Origin: Firmicutes bacterium UBA4882 | Lineage (GTDB): Bacteria; Bacillota; UBA4882 | Assembly: GCA_002399265.1 (NCBI GenBank) | Contig: DHDG01000039.1 | Coordinates: forward strand, 35,393-99,392 | Length of the DNA stretch: 64,000 nt | Direction: 5' to 3' | Shown: positions 8,412 through 17,325 of the stretch, in pieces | How positions within the stretch are numbered: position 1 is the stretch's first letter | How the letters are laid out: the number at the start of each line of letters is the position of its first letter | Translations under genes and position numbers: made by a program | The notes under the pieces: generated by a model | Told to the model about the DNA's origin: nothing | What the model saw: only the letters and a program-made list of their open reading frames with translations | The model's database searches: none

Positions 8412-9290
8412 ATGGCACTTAGTATGACGGGTTTTGGCCGTGGAGAATATAGCAGTCCGTTCTATAAAGTAAAAATCGAGATTCGCAGCGTTAATCATCG
8501 CTATTTGGACCTTTCTTTTCGAATCCCCCGGGCCTATCAGATTCTGGAAGATAAACTCAGAACGGTTCTCAACGAAAGCCTTGCGCGCGGCAAGGTTGAT
8601 ATTACTGTTGCAATTCAGCCTGCTTTAGAATCCGAAAAAAAGGTTGAAGTTGACTGGGGTCTAGCCGATGGATATGTGGCTGCCCTTAATGCGATCAAAG
8701 AGCGTTATGGCTTAGCCGACGAGCTTTCACTAGGCTCATTGCAGATCATGCCGGATATTATTAAACCGGCCGAAAACGAACAGGATCTCGAAGTACTCTG
8801 GGATGCGGTGCAGCCTGCGCTGATGGAAGCTATTGAAACCCTCCTTGCAACCAGAAAGCGCGAAGGCAGCGCTATGGCAGCAGATGTTGCCAATCGGTTG
8901 GCCACAATTACTGAGCTGACGAAGCAAGTAGCTGAACGCGCGCCCGCCGTAACTGAGTCTTACCGTAACCGTTTGGAAAAGCGGCTGGCAGAACTAGATT
9001 TAGATGTGATGGCCGATCCTGCGCGGATCGCAACCGAAATTGCGCTATACGCTGATCGTACCAATATTGATGAAGAAATAACCAGACTGCAGAGCCATCT
9101 TGTTCAAGGCCGCGATTTGCTGAAGTCTACTGATTCAATTGGTCGGCGCTTTGATTTTCTGCTTCAAGAACTAAACCGCGAAGCCAACACGATTGGTTCA
9201 AAGGCCAACGATCTGGCTTTGTCAAATATTGTAATCGAAGTAAAAAGTGAGCTCGAGAAGATACGTGAACAGATTCAAAACATTGAATAG
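8412..9290 (+). CDS. yicC: YicC family protein (endoribonuclease-like)
   Basis: Begins MALSMTGFGRGE, the family's hallmark N-terminus, and ends with the conserved C-terminal block RFDFLLQELNREANTIGSKANDL followed by an E-x-K-x-ELEKIREQIQNIE tail. The length of 292 residues is exactly typical. YicC proteins have been linked to RNA cleavage and stationary-phase survival; the stem-loop nuclease activity shown for E. coli YicC is the best functional lead. It heads a run with the mIHF-like, remA and gmk genes, a common Firmicute neighbourhood. Confidence 0.93.
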   Translation: MALSMTGFGRGEYSSPFYKVKIEIRSVNHRYLDLSFRIPRAYQILEDKLRTVLNESLARGKVDITVAIQPALESEKKVEVDWGLADGYVAALNAIKERYGLADELSLGSLQIMPDIIKPAENEQDLEVLWDAVQPALMEAIETLLATRKREGSAMAADVANRLATITELTKQVAERAPAVTESYRNRLEKRLAELDLDVMADPARIATEIALYADRTNIDEEITRLQSHLVQGRDLLKSTDSIGRRFDFLLQELNREANTIGSKANDLALSNIVIEVKSELEKIREQIQNIE

Positions 9291-9303
9291 GGAGGTGAGA
9301 ATT

Positions 9304-9612
9304 TTGGCCTTGCCAAAGCTTACTCCGGAAGAGAAACTGAAAGCTCTGAAGAAGGCACAGGAAATGCGGAGTCAGCGGGCTCGCATAAGGCATCAACTCA
9401 AATCTGGTCAAACTAATATTCGCGCTATTCTCGATCAAACTTCTGATGATGTAGTCGCAAAAATGCGAGTTGCTTACCTGATCGAATCATTGCCACGGAT
9501 TGGAAAAGTTCGTACCCGGAAAATCATGACCGAACTTGGTATTGATGAAACACGCCGTATCCAGGGGCTCGGGATCAGGCAAAAGAAAGCCCTCCTGGAA
9601 AAGTTGGGATAG
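9304..9612 (+). CDS. Integration host factor, actinobacterial (mIHF) type
   Basis: About 102 residues. The C-terminal half matches the mIHF signature closely: KMRVAYLIESLPRIGKVRTR, then a helix-two-turn-helix with KIMTELGI, RRIQGLG and QKKALLEKLG. The N-terminal helix is basic. Such proteins bind and bend DNA non-specifically and act as nucleoid proteins. TTG at 9304 was chosen because GGAGGTG lies just upstream and the resulting start (MALPKLTPEEK) matches family N-termini; an earlier in-frame start at 9247 would overlap yicC. In Actinobacteria the gene lies next to gmk; here remA lies between them. A strong terminator follows. Confidence 0.85.
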   Translation: MALPKLTPEEKLKALKKAQEMRSQRARIRHQLKSGQTNIRAILDQTSDDVVAKMRVAYLIESLPRIGKVRTRKIMTELGIDETRRIQGLGIRQKKALLEKLG

Positions 9613-9622
9613 TCATGATACG

Positions 9623-9660
9623 TCCGGGCAGGATAAGCCTGCCCGGATCATGTCTTTTTT
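9623..9660 (+). terminator. Terminator after the mIHF-like gene
   Basis: Ten-bp perfect stem TCCGGGCAGG / CCTGCCCGGA, loop ATAAG, then TCATGTCTTTTTT. It separates yicC-mIHF from remA-gmk, at least partly. Confidence 0.8.
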
Positions 9661-9716
9661 GGTTCAGAAGTGAATGATAATAACCGCTATGTCAGTGCCT
9701 GGAAGGGGGAACCCTA

Positions 9717-9983
9717 GTGGAAATAAAGCTCATCAACATCGGCTTTGGCAATATTGTCGCAGCTAATCGTATTATCGCCATCGTCAGCCCGGAATCGGCG
9801 CCAATCAAGCGAATTATTCAGGAAAGTCGTGACCGCGGAATGCTGATCGATGCAACTTATGGTCGACGTACCAGAGCTGTCATTATTACCGACAGCGACC
9901 ATGTTATTCTTTCAGCAGTACAACCGGAGACTGTTGCTAATCGGCTTTCCAGCAAAGACAACAGCTCCGATCCTGAGGACTGA
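9717..9983 (+). CDS. remA: RemA-type DNA-binding regulator (DUF370)
   Basis: 88 residues with the typical start [27 protein letters not shown] and the core [17 protein letters not shown] followed by [14 protein letters not shown]. In Bacillus subtilis RemA is a ring-forming DNA-binding activator of matrix and osmoprotection genes. Start is GTG at 9717 after GGAAGGGGGA. Next gene is gmk, the usual Firmicute order. The C-terminal dozen residues (after NRLS) are acidic and not part of the conserved fold. Confidence 0.92.
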   Translation: MEIKLINIGFGNIVAANRIIAIVSPESAPIKRIIQESRDRGMLIDATYGRRTRAVIITDSDHVILSAVQPETVANRLSSKDNSSDPED

Positions 9984-9995
9984 GCAGGGTTGAAA

Positions 9996-10634
9996 ATGTC
10001 AGACAAAGCAGTGATTGAAAAAGGAATTTTATTAGTAATCTCAGGGCCTTCCGGAGTCGGAAAAAACAGCGTACTCAACCGGGTGCTGGAATTATCTCCG
10101 TGTGTTTATTCCATATCCGCCACTACGAGAACCCCGCGTCCAGGTGAAGTGGATGGCAAAAATTATTATTTTTACTCGCCAGACGAATTCCAAAAAGAGA
10201 TTGACGATCATATGTTTTTGGAATGGGCTTGCGTCTACGGCGATTATTATGGTACCCCTGCCGCGCTTGTCAATGATACGCTTAACAAGGGCCAAGATGT
10301 GGTACTGGATCTCGACATCCAGGGTGCCAGACAAGTGCGTGCCGCTATGCCTGAGGCAGTGTTGGTTTTCCTGTATCCGCCATCTCTGCAAGAGTTGTGC
10401 AACCGCTTAAGGCATCGGGGTACAGAAAAGGTCGATGCGCAGATCAAACGATTGGACTACGTGAAAGAAGAATTGGCAGCCGTCAATGAGTATGATTATT
10501 TGGTAATTAACGATGATCTCGATAAAGCTGTAGATCAAATCATACATATTTGGCAGGCTGAGAAATTGCGCGTCTCCAGAAAAAATACCGCCTTTCTGAA
10601 CGAGTGTTTTTTTGATAAGGGTCAAAGAGGTTAG
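9996..10634 (+). CDS. gmk: Guanylate kinase
   Basis: Phosphorylates GMP to GDP. The P-loop is GPSGVGKNSV; the last positions (NS) differ from the common GT or SS. The GMP-binding region follows: SATTRTPRPGEVDGKNYYF, then FLEWACVYGDYYGTP and LDLDIQGARQV. Length is about 212 residues. ATG at 9996 follows GCAGGG; a TTG two codons earlier is possible. In many Firmicutes rpoZ and coaBC follow gmk, but here a terminator and then priA follow directly. Confidence 0.95.
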   Translation: MSDKAVIEKGILLVISGPSGVGKNSVLNRVLELSPCVYSISATTRTPRPGEVDGKNYYFYSPDEFQKEIDDHMFLEWACVYGDYYGTPAALVNDTLNKGQDVVLDLDIQGARQVRAAMPEAVLVFLYPPSLQELCNRLRHRGTEKVDAQIKRLDYVKEELAAVNEYDYLVINDDLDKAVDQIIHIWQAEKLRVSRKNTAFLNECFFDKGQRG

Positions 10635-10698
10635 CTCAAAGTGGTTAGCTTAAGGCTAGTTTAGGCTGACTGCTGAGGATTAGCTAAAAAGCCTTTTG

Positions 10699-10730
10699 CC
10701 AGAGCCCGTTCGAACGGGCTCTGGTTGTTT
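10699..10730 (+). terminator. Terminator between gmk and priA
   Basis: A 26-base perfect palindrome (10699-10724; half-site CCAGAGCCCGTTC) followed by TTGTTT. The T tract is short but the stem is very strong. The 65 bases ahead of it contain no gene. Confidence 0.8.
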
Positions 10731-10748
10731 AATTCGGAGGAGATCCCC

Positions 10749-13286
10749 ATGAATGAAACCATATTTGTCAGAGTGGCATTACCCGTCCCCGGCGGCGACA
10801 ACGGCATATTTCAATACTCAGTTCCTGAAGAACTGGCGTCCAAAGCTGTTTTGGGGGCGATGGTCACTGTTCCGCTTAGCAGCCGTAGAGTAACCGGATT
10901 TGTTGTCGGCTGCGATGATGTGCCTTTAGCCGGTGTCAGAATTAGACCCATTCTCGCGGTTGAGGATCAGCCATTGATTTTGCCGCATTTACTCAATCTG
11001 GGCGGTACTTGGCTACCTCAACAATACTGTGCCTCGCCGTATTATGGCCTGCGTTTGATGGTGCCACCTTCCGGTTCCGCGGGCACAAGGGTTACTGTTA
11101 AGCCTGAATATGAAACTGTGGCACAGAGCATTGAATGTTATCACTTTCCGCCGGCCGTTCAGGATCAGCTGCTGGAGTTGCTTCCGGAGTGCGCTACCAG
11201 CGGCCTGAGCATGCAAGAAATCAGGCATCGACTTGATAAGCAAGCGATGCTGGCCTTTAAAACACTGCTTAACGAAGGAATTTTCTTTAATGAGAAAATT
11301 AAGGCCCGCGGCAATGATAGCGCGAAATCTGCCGCCAGGCTATTTGCGATAAAGGCCAATCTGGATCGGGAAGGGCTAAAGCGAAAACAAGCTGCCAGGG
11401 AGCTTACCGCAAGGCAGTTTGAAATAGCGGCCAAACTAATCGGGGCAGAACCCGCCAATATTTCCAAATTGGCTGTCGCCGCCGGATGCGCACCTGCTAC
11501 CCTCAAGAATCTAATCGAAAAGGACATTCTTAGCGCAGCGACAACGGAGTCACTGGGGCTGGGGACGGGCGCGGGGGCGGGACAACAGCTGGCTGCCAGC
11601 GAATCCCGGACCAGTTGCGCACTGGAACAGCCTCCGGAATTAACCCCGGATCAGCAAACTGCTGTCGCGCAAATACGGCAAGCATTACATGACAAGGCAC
11701 CAACTGTTTTCTTACTGCATGGCATTACCGGCAGTGGGAAAACAGAAGTCTACCTGCGTGTCATTGCAGACGTCTTGGAACGTCAGCAGCAAGCTCTGTT
11801 GATTGTGCCGGAGATCTCTCTAACTCCTCAATTAATGAATCGTGTCAGGGCACGCTTTGGTAACCAGGCAGCCATCCTTCACAGCGCGTTGCCGGCAGCA
11901 CAGCGGCGCAGTGAATGGCATCGGATCGCAGAAGGGCAAGCGCCCCTGGTGGTAGGCGCCCGTTCCGCTCTGTTTGCCCCATTGGCAAATCCGGGCGTGA
12001 TTATCTTGGATGAAGAGCATGAAAACAGCTATAAACAAGACGAAGCTCCGCGCTACCACACGCGAGAAGTTGCGGAGCATATGGTGCGCACCACTGGAGG
12101 CGTTCTGATATTGGGCAGTGCCACGCCAGCGATTGAGACCTATTATCGCAGCGAAAATGATCAAATGCGGCGTCTGACGCTGCCATCCAGAATTGGCAAC
12201 CGGTCTTTGGCGGAGACCACTGTTGTTGATATGAGAGAAGAGCTAAAGAAGGGGAATCGCACAATCTTCAGTCAGTCACTGCGCGCAGCCGTCACGGAAA
12301 CTCTGCAGCGGCATGAACAATGCATTCTGTTTCTGAATAGGCGAGGCTATTCTACATTTGTGCTATGCCGGGAATGTGGTCATGTAATGAAATGCCCGCA
12401 TTGCGATGTCAGTCTGACCTACCATGACCCCGACACCATGCTTTGTTGTCACTATTGCGGTTTTGAGCAACGCTCACCGGAAATATGTCCCCATTGCGGC
12501 GGGAGTGCAATCCGCTTCTTTGGCACGGGGACGCAGAAAGTGCAGGCGGAACTGAAGCAGCTTTTCCCGCAAGCCCGTGTCGCTCGCATGGATGCCGATA
12601 CCACAGCGCGCAAAGGCAGTCATGAACAGTTCTATAACGCCTTCGCACGTCATGAGATTGATATCCTCGTTGGCACGCAAATGGTTGCGAAAGGCCTCGA
12701 TATCCCAAATGTCACATTGGTAGGCATTATTTCTTCTGATACTGCCCTGCATTTACCTGACTTTCGGGCTGCGGAACGCACGTTTCAGCTCATTACACAG
12801 GTTTCAGGCAGAGCCGGGCGGGGGACACGACCCGGTAAGGTCATTCTCCAGACTTATAATCCGTCCCATTACAGCATTGAAATGGCGGCCAGACAGGATT
12901 ATCCGTCTTTTTATGAGAAAGAGATTCAGTTCAGGGAGGAAGGCTGGTACCCTCCATTTAGCCGTCTCATTAGCTTTACAGCTCTAGCTGCAGACGAGGA
13001 GGCCGCGGAACAAATTCTGGCAGAAACGGCCGACAATCTATCGGAGCGAATTAGCGCATTAAACAAGGTGCGGCCGGCCCAAAAAGGCATCCGGTCCGAA
13101 ATTCTGGGACCGATACCGGCGCCCATTGCACGCATTCAAAATAGATATCGCAGCCGGTTGGTGCTTAAAATCGACACCGATATTAGCCCGGCTGACTTGC
13201 TGGACAACGAGTTGGCTGCCAAGCTACGTTCACCAGGTAAAGGAATTTCCGTGACAGTCGATATTAATCCCTATTCCATTGTATAA
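10749..13286 (+). CDS. priA: Primosomal protein N' (replication restart helicase)
   Basis: Superfamily 2 DNA helicase that reloads the replisome at stalled forks. It has the N-terminal 3'BD (FVRVALPVPGGDNGIFQY), Walker A LLHGITGSGKTEVYL, the Walker B box LDEEHENSYKQDE, motif III LGSATPAIET, and a zinc-binding insertion with paired CxxC motifs (CRECGHVMKCPHCD, then CCHYCG and CPHCGG). The helicase C-terminal part has GRAGRG. ATG 10749 follows CGGAGGAG. 845 residues. A Gly/Ala-rich linker (GLGTGAGAG, about residue 280) precedes the helicase core. def and fmt follow, the standard order. Confidence 0.97.
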   Translation: MNETIFVRVALPVPGGDNGIFQYSVPEELASKAVLGAMVTVPLSSRRVTGFVVGCDDVPLAGVRIRPILAVEDQPLILPHLLNLGGTWLPQQYCASPYYGLRLMVPPSGSAGTRVTVKPEYETVAQSIECYHFPPAVQDQLLELLPECATSGLSMQEIRHRLDKQAMLAFKTLLNEGIFFNEKIKARGNDSAKSAARLFAIKANLDREGLKRKQAARELTARQFEIAAKLIGAEPANISKLAVAAGCAPATLKNLIEKDILSAATTESLGLGTGAGAGQQLAASESRTSCALEQPPELTPDQQTAVAQIRQALHDKAPTVFLLHGITGSGKTEVYLRVIADVLERQQQALLIVPEISLTPQLMNRVRARFGNQAAILHSALPAAQRRSEWHRIAEGQAPLVVGARSALFAPLANPGVIILDEEHENSYKQDEAPRYHTREVAEHMVRTTGGVLILGSATPAIETYYRSENDQMRRLTLPSRIGNRSLAETTVVDMREELKKGNRTIFSQSLRAAVTETLQRHEQCILFLNRRGYSTFVLCRECGHVMKCPHCDVSLTYHDPDTMLCCHYCGFEQRSPEICPHCGGSAIRFFGTGTQKVQAELKQLFPQARVARMDADTTARKGSHEQFYNAFARHEIDILVGTQMVAKGLDIPNVTLVGIISSDTALHLPDFRAAERTFQLITQVSGRAGRGTRPGKVILQTYNPSHYSIEMAARQDYPSFYEKEIQFREEGWYPPFSRLISFTALAADEEAAEQILAETADNLSERISALNKVRPAQKGIRSEILGPIPAPIARIQNRYRSRLVLKIDTDISPADLLDNELAAKLRSPGKGISVTVDINPYSIV

Positions 13287-13317
13287 TAGAACTGTGGGAT
13301 AACTGAGGAGGGCTATT

Positions 13318-13791
13318 ATGGCTATACTTCCAATTCGCGAGTTTGAAGATCCGATTTTAAGAAAAAAGGCTCTGCCGGTGGAGAAGATCACACGGCGAAC
13401 CCAGAGAATTATTAAGGATATGATAGAGACCTTACACGACGCGGAAGGTGCAGGATTAGCCGCGCCGCAAATAGGCCTTTCGGAGCGCATGATTGTGGTC
13501 GATGTTGGCGAAGGACCGATTGCGCTCATTAATCCGCAAATTCTTGAGGCTGATGGCTCTCAGCGCGATGTTGAAGGATGCCTTAGTCTCCCAGGGGTAA
13601 GTGGCTACGTGACACGTAAGGACCGTGTTGTCGTAGAAGGGCTTAATGAGAATGGGAAGGCTGTGCGCCTTGAAGCAAAAGGTCTTATGTCGCGTGCATT
13701 CCAACATGAAATCGACCATTTGGACGGGAAGCTGTTTGTTGACTATCTTCCGCAGGATAAGGCGCATAATAAGACAGGTAATCCAAAATGA
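13318..13791 (+). CDS. def: Peptide deformylase
   Basis: Removes the N-formyl group from nascent proteins using Fe2+ or Zn2+. All three motifs are present: GAGLAAPQIG, EGCLSLPG (metal Cys) and QHEIDHLDG (two metal His and the catalytic Glu). 157 residues. The stop overlaps the fmt start (ATGA), so translation is coupled. Confidence 0.97.
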   Translation: MAILPIREFEDPILRKKALPVEKITRRTQRIIKDMIETLHDAEGAGLAAPQIGLSERMIVVDVGEGPIALINPQILEADGSQRDVEGCLSLPGVSGYVTRKDRVVVEGLNENGKAVRLEAKGLMSRAFQHEIDHLDGKLFVDYLPQDKAHNKTGNPK

Positions 13792-14756
13792 TGGTAGCAT
13801 CCAAAATACGGACAGTTTTTATGGGTTCTCCCGAGTTCGCTGTGGAATCATTGAAGGCCCTTCATCAATGCAGCTTTATTGAGTTGTTAGGAGTCGTAAC
13901 GCAACCGGATCGACCCAAAGGGCGCGGCTTAAAGATTCAGCCGCCACCTGTAAAGGTTTTTGCGGAGCAAATTGGTATCCCTGTATGGCAACCGGAGCGC
14001 GTTGCTGCACCGGATTTTATGGCGCAGATGCGATTACTCAGCCCTGAGTTAATCGTTGTGGTCGCGTTTGGACAGAAAATACCGACGGCATTGCTGGAAC
14101 TACCACCTTTGGGATGCATTAATGTGCATGGCTCGTTATTGCCGGAGTATAGGGGAGCCGCTCCAATTCATCGAGCTATTATCGATGGTCGCACCGTTAC
14201 GGGTGTAACCACCATGTATTTAGATGCGGGTTGGGACACTGGCGACATGATTCTGAAACGGGAATTGACCATCGCTCCGGATGAGACGGTTGGCAGTCTT
14301 CACGACCGCATGGCCTTGGCTGGCGGCGGATTATTGGCTCAGACGGCAACGTGCATTCGTAACGGAAACGCTCCGCGTATCGCCCAAGATCATCAAAAAG
14401 CGACCTACGCGCCGAAGTTGAACTCGGCAGACGGCTTGATCCATTGGGATCAATCAGCCTTGGAAATTGGCAATCTCATTCGGGGCTTAGATCCCTGGCC
14501 ATCCGCTTTTACCTATTATGGTGATCGGCAGTTGCGGCTTTACTGTCCTGAGGTAATTGACCAGGATGTACGGAACTTTCCAAGCGGTGCAATCGTTAAA
14601 ATAGATAAGGGGCAAGGTTTTATCGTTAGCACGGGTAAGGGCAGTCTGCTCATCAAAGAAGTACAGCCTGCTGGCAAAAAAAGAATGTCGGCGGGGGCTT
14701 TTCTCCAAGGCTACCCTCTGGAGCAGGGCGATCGGTTCGAGAGTAGGGTTCCTTAA
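13788..14756 (+). CDS. fmt: Methionyl-tRNA formyltransferase
   Basis: Formylates initiator Met-tRNA with 10-formyl-THF. It shows VFMGSPEFAVESLKAL at the start, the formyltransferase signature NVHGSLLPEYRGAAPIHRAII, TTMYLDAGWDTGDM and a C-terminal OB-fold tRNA-binding domain (YGDRQLRLYCPEV...). 322 residues. Translationally coupled to def; together they manage N-terminal formyl-Met. Confidence 0.97.
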   Translation: MMVASKIRTVFMGSPEFAVESLKALHQCSFIELLGVVTQPDRPKGRGLKIQPPPVKVFAEQIGIPVWQPERVAAPDFMAQMRLLSPELIVVVAFGQKIPTALLELPPLGCINVHGSLLPEYRGAAPIHRAIIDGRTVTGVTTMYLDAGWDTGDMILKRELTIAPDETVGSLHDRMALAGGGLLAQTATCIRNGNAPRIAQDHQKATYAPKLNSADGLIHWDQSALEIGNLIRGLDPWPSAFTYYGDRQLRLYCPEVIDQDVRNFPSGAIVKIDKGQGFIVSTGKGSLLIKEVQPAGKKRMSAGAFLQGYPLEQGDRFESRVP

Positions 14757-14782
14757 TATATCCTAAAAGAAGGTGGTTGTAA

Positions 14783-15478
14783 ATGTATCCTCTTTTATGG
14801 GGAGATGCGACTTTTTTATTAGTGATTCCAGCTTTTTTATTGGCGATATATGCACAGATGAAAGTGCAGGGAACGTATAGCAAATATTCAAAAGTGGCAG
14901 CCCGCTCCGGGTACACCGGTGCTCAGATGGCTCGCGCCTTATTGGATGCCAACCAGCTTAGCCATGTGTCCATTGAGATCACCGGCGGGCGGCTTTCGGA
15001 TCATTATGATCCCGGCGAAAAAGTGCTGCGTCTTTCGCCGGAAGTGTATCACGGAAAATCTTTGGCAGCATTGGGGATCGCCGCGCACGAAATCGGACAC
15101 GCTGCGCAGCATGCCAGGGCATATGTGCCTTTGGCCATTCGGAACAGTTTGGTTCCGATTGCCAATATCGGCAGTAATATGGCATTTCCTCTGTTTTTTA
15201 TTGGTCTATTGATGCAAACCGGTTGGCTGGTGGACGCCGGGATCATTCTCTTTGCGGCCGCTGTTGCTTTTCAGCTTTTTACATTACCGGTTGAATTCAA
15301 CGCCAGTAACAGAGCAATGGCTATGCTTGAAGGTCATGGCTATCTGTCCAGAGGCGAAGAACTGCAAGGCGCAAAAAAAGTGCTCAGTGCTGCTGCTCTG
15401 ACTTATATTGCGGCTACTGCTGTCGCGTTGCTGCAATTGGTGCGCTTGCTGCTCCTGCGCGGGAGAAGGAATGACTAA
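14783..15478 (+). CDS. Zinc metallopeptidase, YugP family, membrane-bound
   Basis: 231 residues with the zinc-protease motif AHEIGHAAQH, a first transmembrane helix (FLLVIPAFLLAIYAQM) and further hydrophobic spans after the motif. This is the putative neutral zinc metallopeptidase family (YugP/DUF in Bacillus), whose substrate is unknown. It sits between fmt and rsmB, as in many clostridia. The 3' end overlaps rsmB by 8 bases. Confidence 0.88.
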   Translation: MYPLLWGDATFLLVIPAFLLAIYAQMKVQGTYSKYSKVAARSGYTGAQMARALLDANQLSHVSIEITGGRLSDHYDPGEKVLRLSPEVYHGKSLAALGIAAHEIGHAAQHARAYVPLAIRNSLVPIANIGSNMAFPLFFIGLLMQTGWLVDAGIILFAAAVAFQLFTLPVEFNASNRAMAMLEGHGYLSRGEELQGAKKVLSAAALTYIAATAVALLQLVRLLLLRGRRND

Positions 15479-16916
15479 CACTAGCCTTAAGGGCCACCAG
15501 AAGAAACCCAAAGCTCAAGTTAAGGTTCCAGAGGCGCGCACCATGGCGCTTCAGATCCTCCTCCAAATAGAAAAAAATGAGGCTTATGCAAACATTGCAC
15601 TGGATGCTGCCTTTCAAAAGTGGCCGGCATCCAAGCAGGAGCGAGCTTTCTGTACTGAGCTGGTCTACGGTACTGTACGTCACCAGCTTACCCTGGATTG
15701 GATCGCCGGCATCTTTCTAAATCGTGGTAATACCGAGGACTTAACTCCAGCCATCCGCAACATTCTGAGGATGGCTTTTTACCAATTGCACTTCATGCAC
15801 TATCAACCCGAAGCCGCTGTAGTTGATGAAGCGGTCAAACTGGCATTGCGATTCGGTCACAGCGGCGTCTCCAAACTGGTGAATGCTGTACTGCGGTCTT
15901 ATTTGCGCAACCCTGAAAAGGTTGTTTACCCTTCGGTAGAAGCAGAACCTGCCAAGTATCTTTCGATCAGATATTCCCATCCATCTTGGTTGGTTGAACG
16001 CTGGCTGAACCGATTCGGCTTCGAGACCACCGCCAGATTATGCGATTTTAACAATGGTCCTGCGCCGGTCTGTATCCGGGTCAATACCTTGCGCTGTAGT
16101 AGAGAAGAGCTGATTGAGAGACTTCTTGCTGAGCAGGTCGTGGTAGCTCAATCGCTGTTGGTCCCTGAAGGACTGACAATCAGTGGTTTTAATCGCATTG
16201 AATCGCTTCCGTCGCATCGGGATGGATGGTTTATCGTTCAAGACGAAAGTTCAATGATAGTCGGCCATGCGGTGGCTCCAAAACCCGGAGAAACAATCAT
16301 TGATCTGTGTGGGGCACCAGGCGGCAAAGCTACACATCTGGCTCAATTGATGCATAATGAAGGCCAAATTATCAGTGTTGATCTTCATGAGCAAAGGACC
16401 AGGCTAATTCAAGAAAATGCTAGCCGGCTCGGTGTCAGGATAATCGCTACAGTGGCCGGAGACGCTCTGAATTTTAGAATGCCTGCCGACGGCGGAGCAG
16501 CGGATGCCGTTTTATTGGATGCGCCTTGCACCGGTACTGGTGTCATCAGGCGGCGGGCTGATTCCCGCTGGCGCCGCATGCCGCGCGATATCAGTGAGTT
16601 GGCTGATTTACAGTACCGGCTACTGGAGCAGGCGGCTACGCTGGTAGAGCAGGGCGGGCGCTTGGTCTACTCCACCTGTTCTTTAGAGCCGGAGGAAAAC
16701 CACTTATTAATTGAACGTTTTCTGAAACAGCATCAAGAATTCAGACCGGCCGATCTCAGCGGGTTGTTATCCGCCAGACTACAGTCTTCTGCCGGGGCGG
16801 ACAATCTGGGACGTCCAGAGCATCAGGGGCTTCAGGGGCCGGGCTTTTTTTACTTACTCCCTTGGGTACATAATACCGACGGTTTCTTTATCTGTCGCAT
16901 GGAACGGGTCGTGTAA
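15471..16916 (+). CDS. rsmB: 16S rRNA (cytosine-967-C5)-methyltransferase
   Basis: SAM-dependent RNA m5C methyltransferase. The N-terminal NusB-like domain (REAFCTELVYGTVRHQLTLDW) is followed by the Rossmann fold with DLCGAPGGKATHLAQLM for SAM, DAPCTGTGVIRRRAD with the PC catalytic motif, and YSTCSLEPEENH with the second Cys. ATG 15471 (MTNTSLKG) after GGGAGAAGG was chosen; an in-frame start 63 bases earlier lies deep in the peptidase gene. 481 residues. The rlmN-phosphatase-pknB genes that often follow are absent here. Confidence 0.94.
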   Translation: MTNTSLKGHQKKPKAQVKVPEARTMALQILLQIEKNEAYANIALDAAFQKWPASKQERAFCTELVYGTVRHQLTLDWIAGIFLNRGNTEDLTPAIRNILRMAFYQLHFMHYQPEAAVVDEAVKLALRFGHSGVSKLVNAVLRSYLRNPEKVVYPSVEAEPAKYLSIRYSHPSWLVERWLNRFGFETTARLCDFNNGPAPVCIRVNTLRCSREELIERLLAEQVVVAQSLLVPEGLTISGFNRIESLPSHRDGWFIVQDESSMIVGHAVAPKPGETIIDLCGAPGGKATHLAQLMHNEGQIISVDLHEQRTRLIQENASRLGVRIIATVAGDALNFRMPADGGAADAVLLDAPCTGTGVIRRRADSRWRRMPRDISELADLQYRLLEQAATLVEQGGRLVYSTCSLEPEENHLLIERFLKQHQEFRPADLSGLLSARLQSSAGADNLGRPEHQGLQGPGFFYLLPWVHNTDGFFICRMERVV

Positions 16917-16981
16917 TGGCGGCAGGTTTCCACTTACATTTACTGGAATGGCGAACGGCCACACAGAACGGCGCAACTTCG

Positions 16982-17010
16982 TTGACAAAGATCGAAAAAG
17001 ATCATATAAT
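16982..17010 (+). promoter_or_regulatory. Consensus SigA promoter for tRNA-Pro
   Basis: TTGACA (16982-16987), 17-base spacer, TATAAT (17005-17010): a perfect match, 30 bases ahead of the tRNA. Confidence 0.9.
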
Positions 17011-17040
17011 TATTAGTGTCCCTTTAATCAGACGTTTGTT

Positions 17041-17117
<77 letters not shown>

Positions 17118-17125
17118 TTGAAATC

Positions 17126-17157
17126 AAGGGTTTTGGCTTTTGCCGAAACCCTTTTTT
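17126..17157 (+). terminator. Terminator after tRNA-Pro
   Basis: Twelve-bp stem AAGGGTTTTGGC / GCCGAAACCCTT (one wobble), loop TTTT, then TTTTTT. Confidence 0.9.
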
Positions 17158-17325
17158 GATAAGTTTTTTGATAGGCATTTCATAGATGCGCCACATCTGC
17201 GGGCCGCCGTCCCTTTCCGTTGCGTTTTAAATCCCCGAATCCGAATCAATAGCAGGAGAGCTGAAAGTTTTGGGGAAATAAAAACAAGATAGTATTTCTT
17301 CATTGGTTCCCAAACTAGGGGGGAT

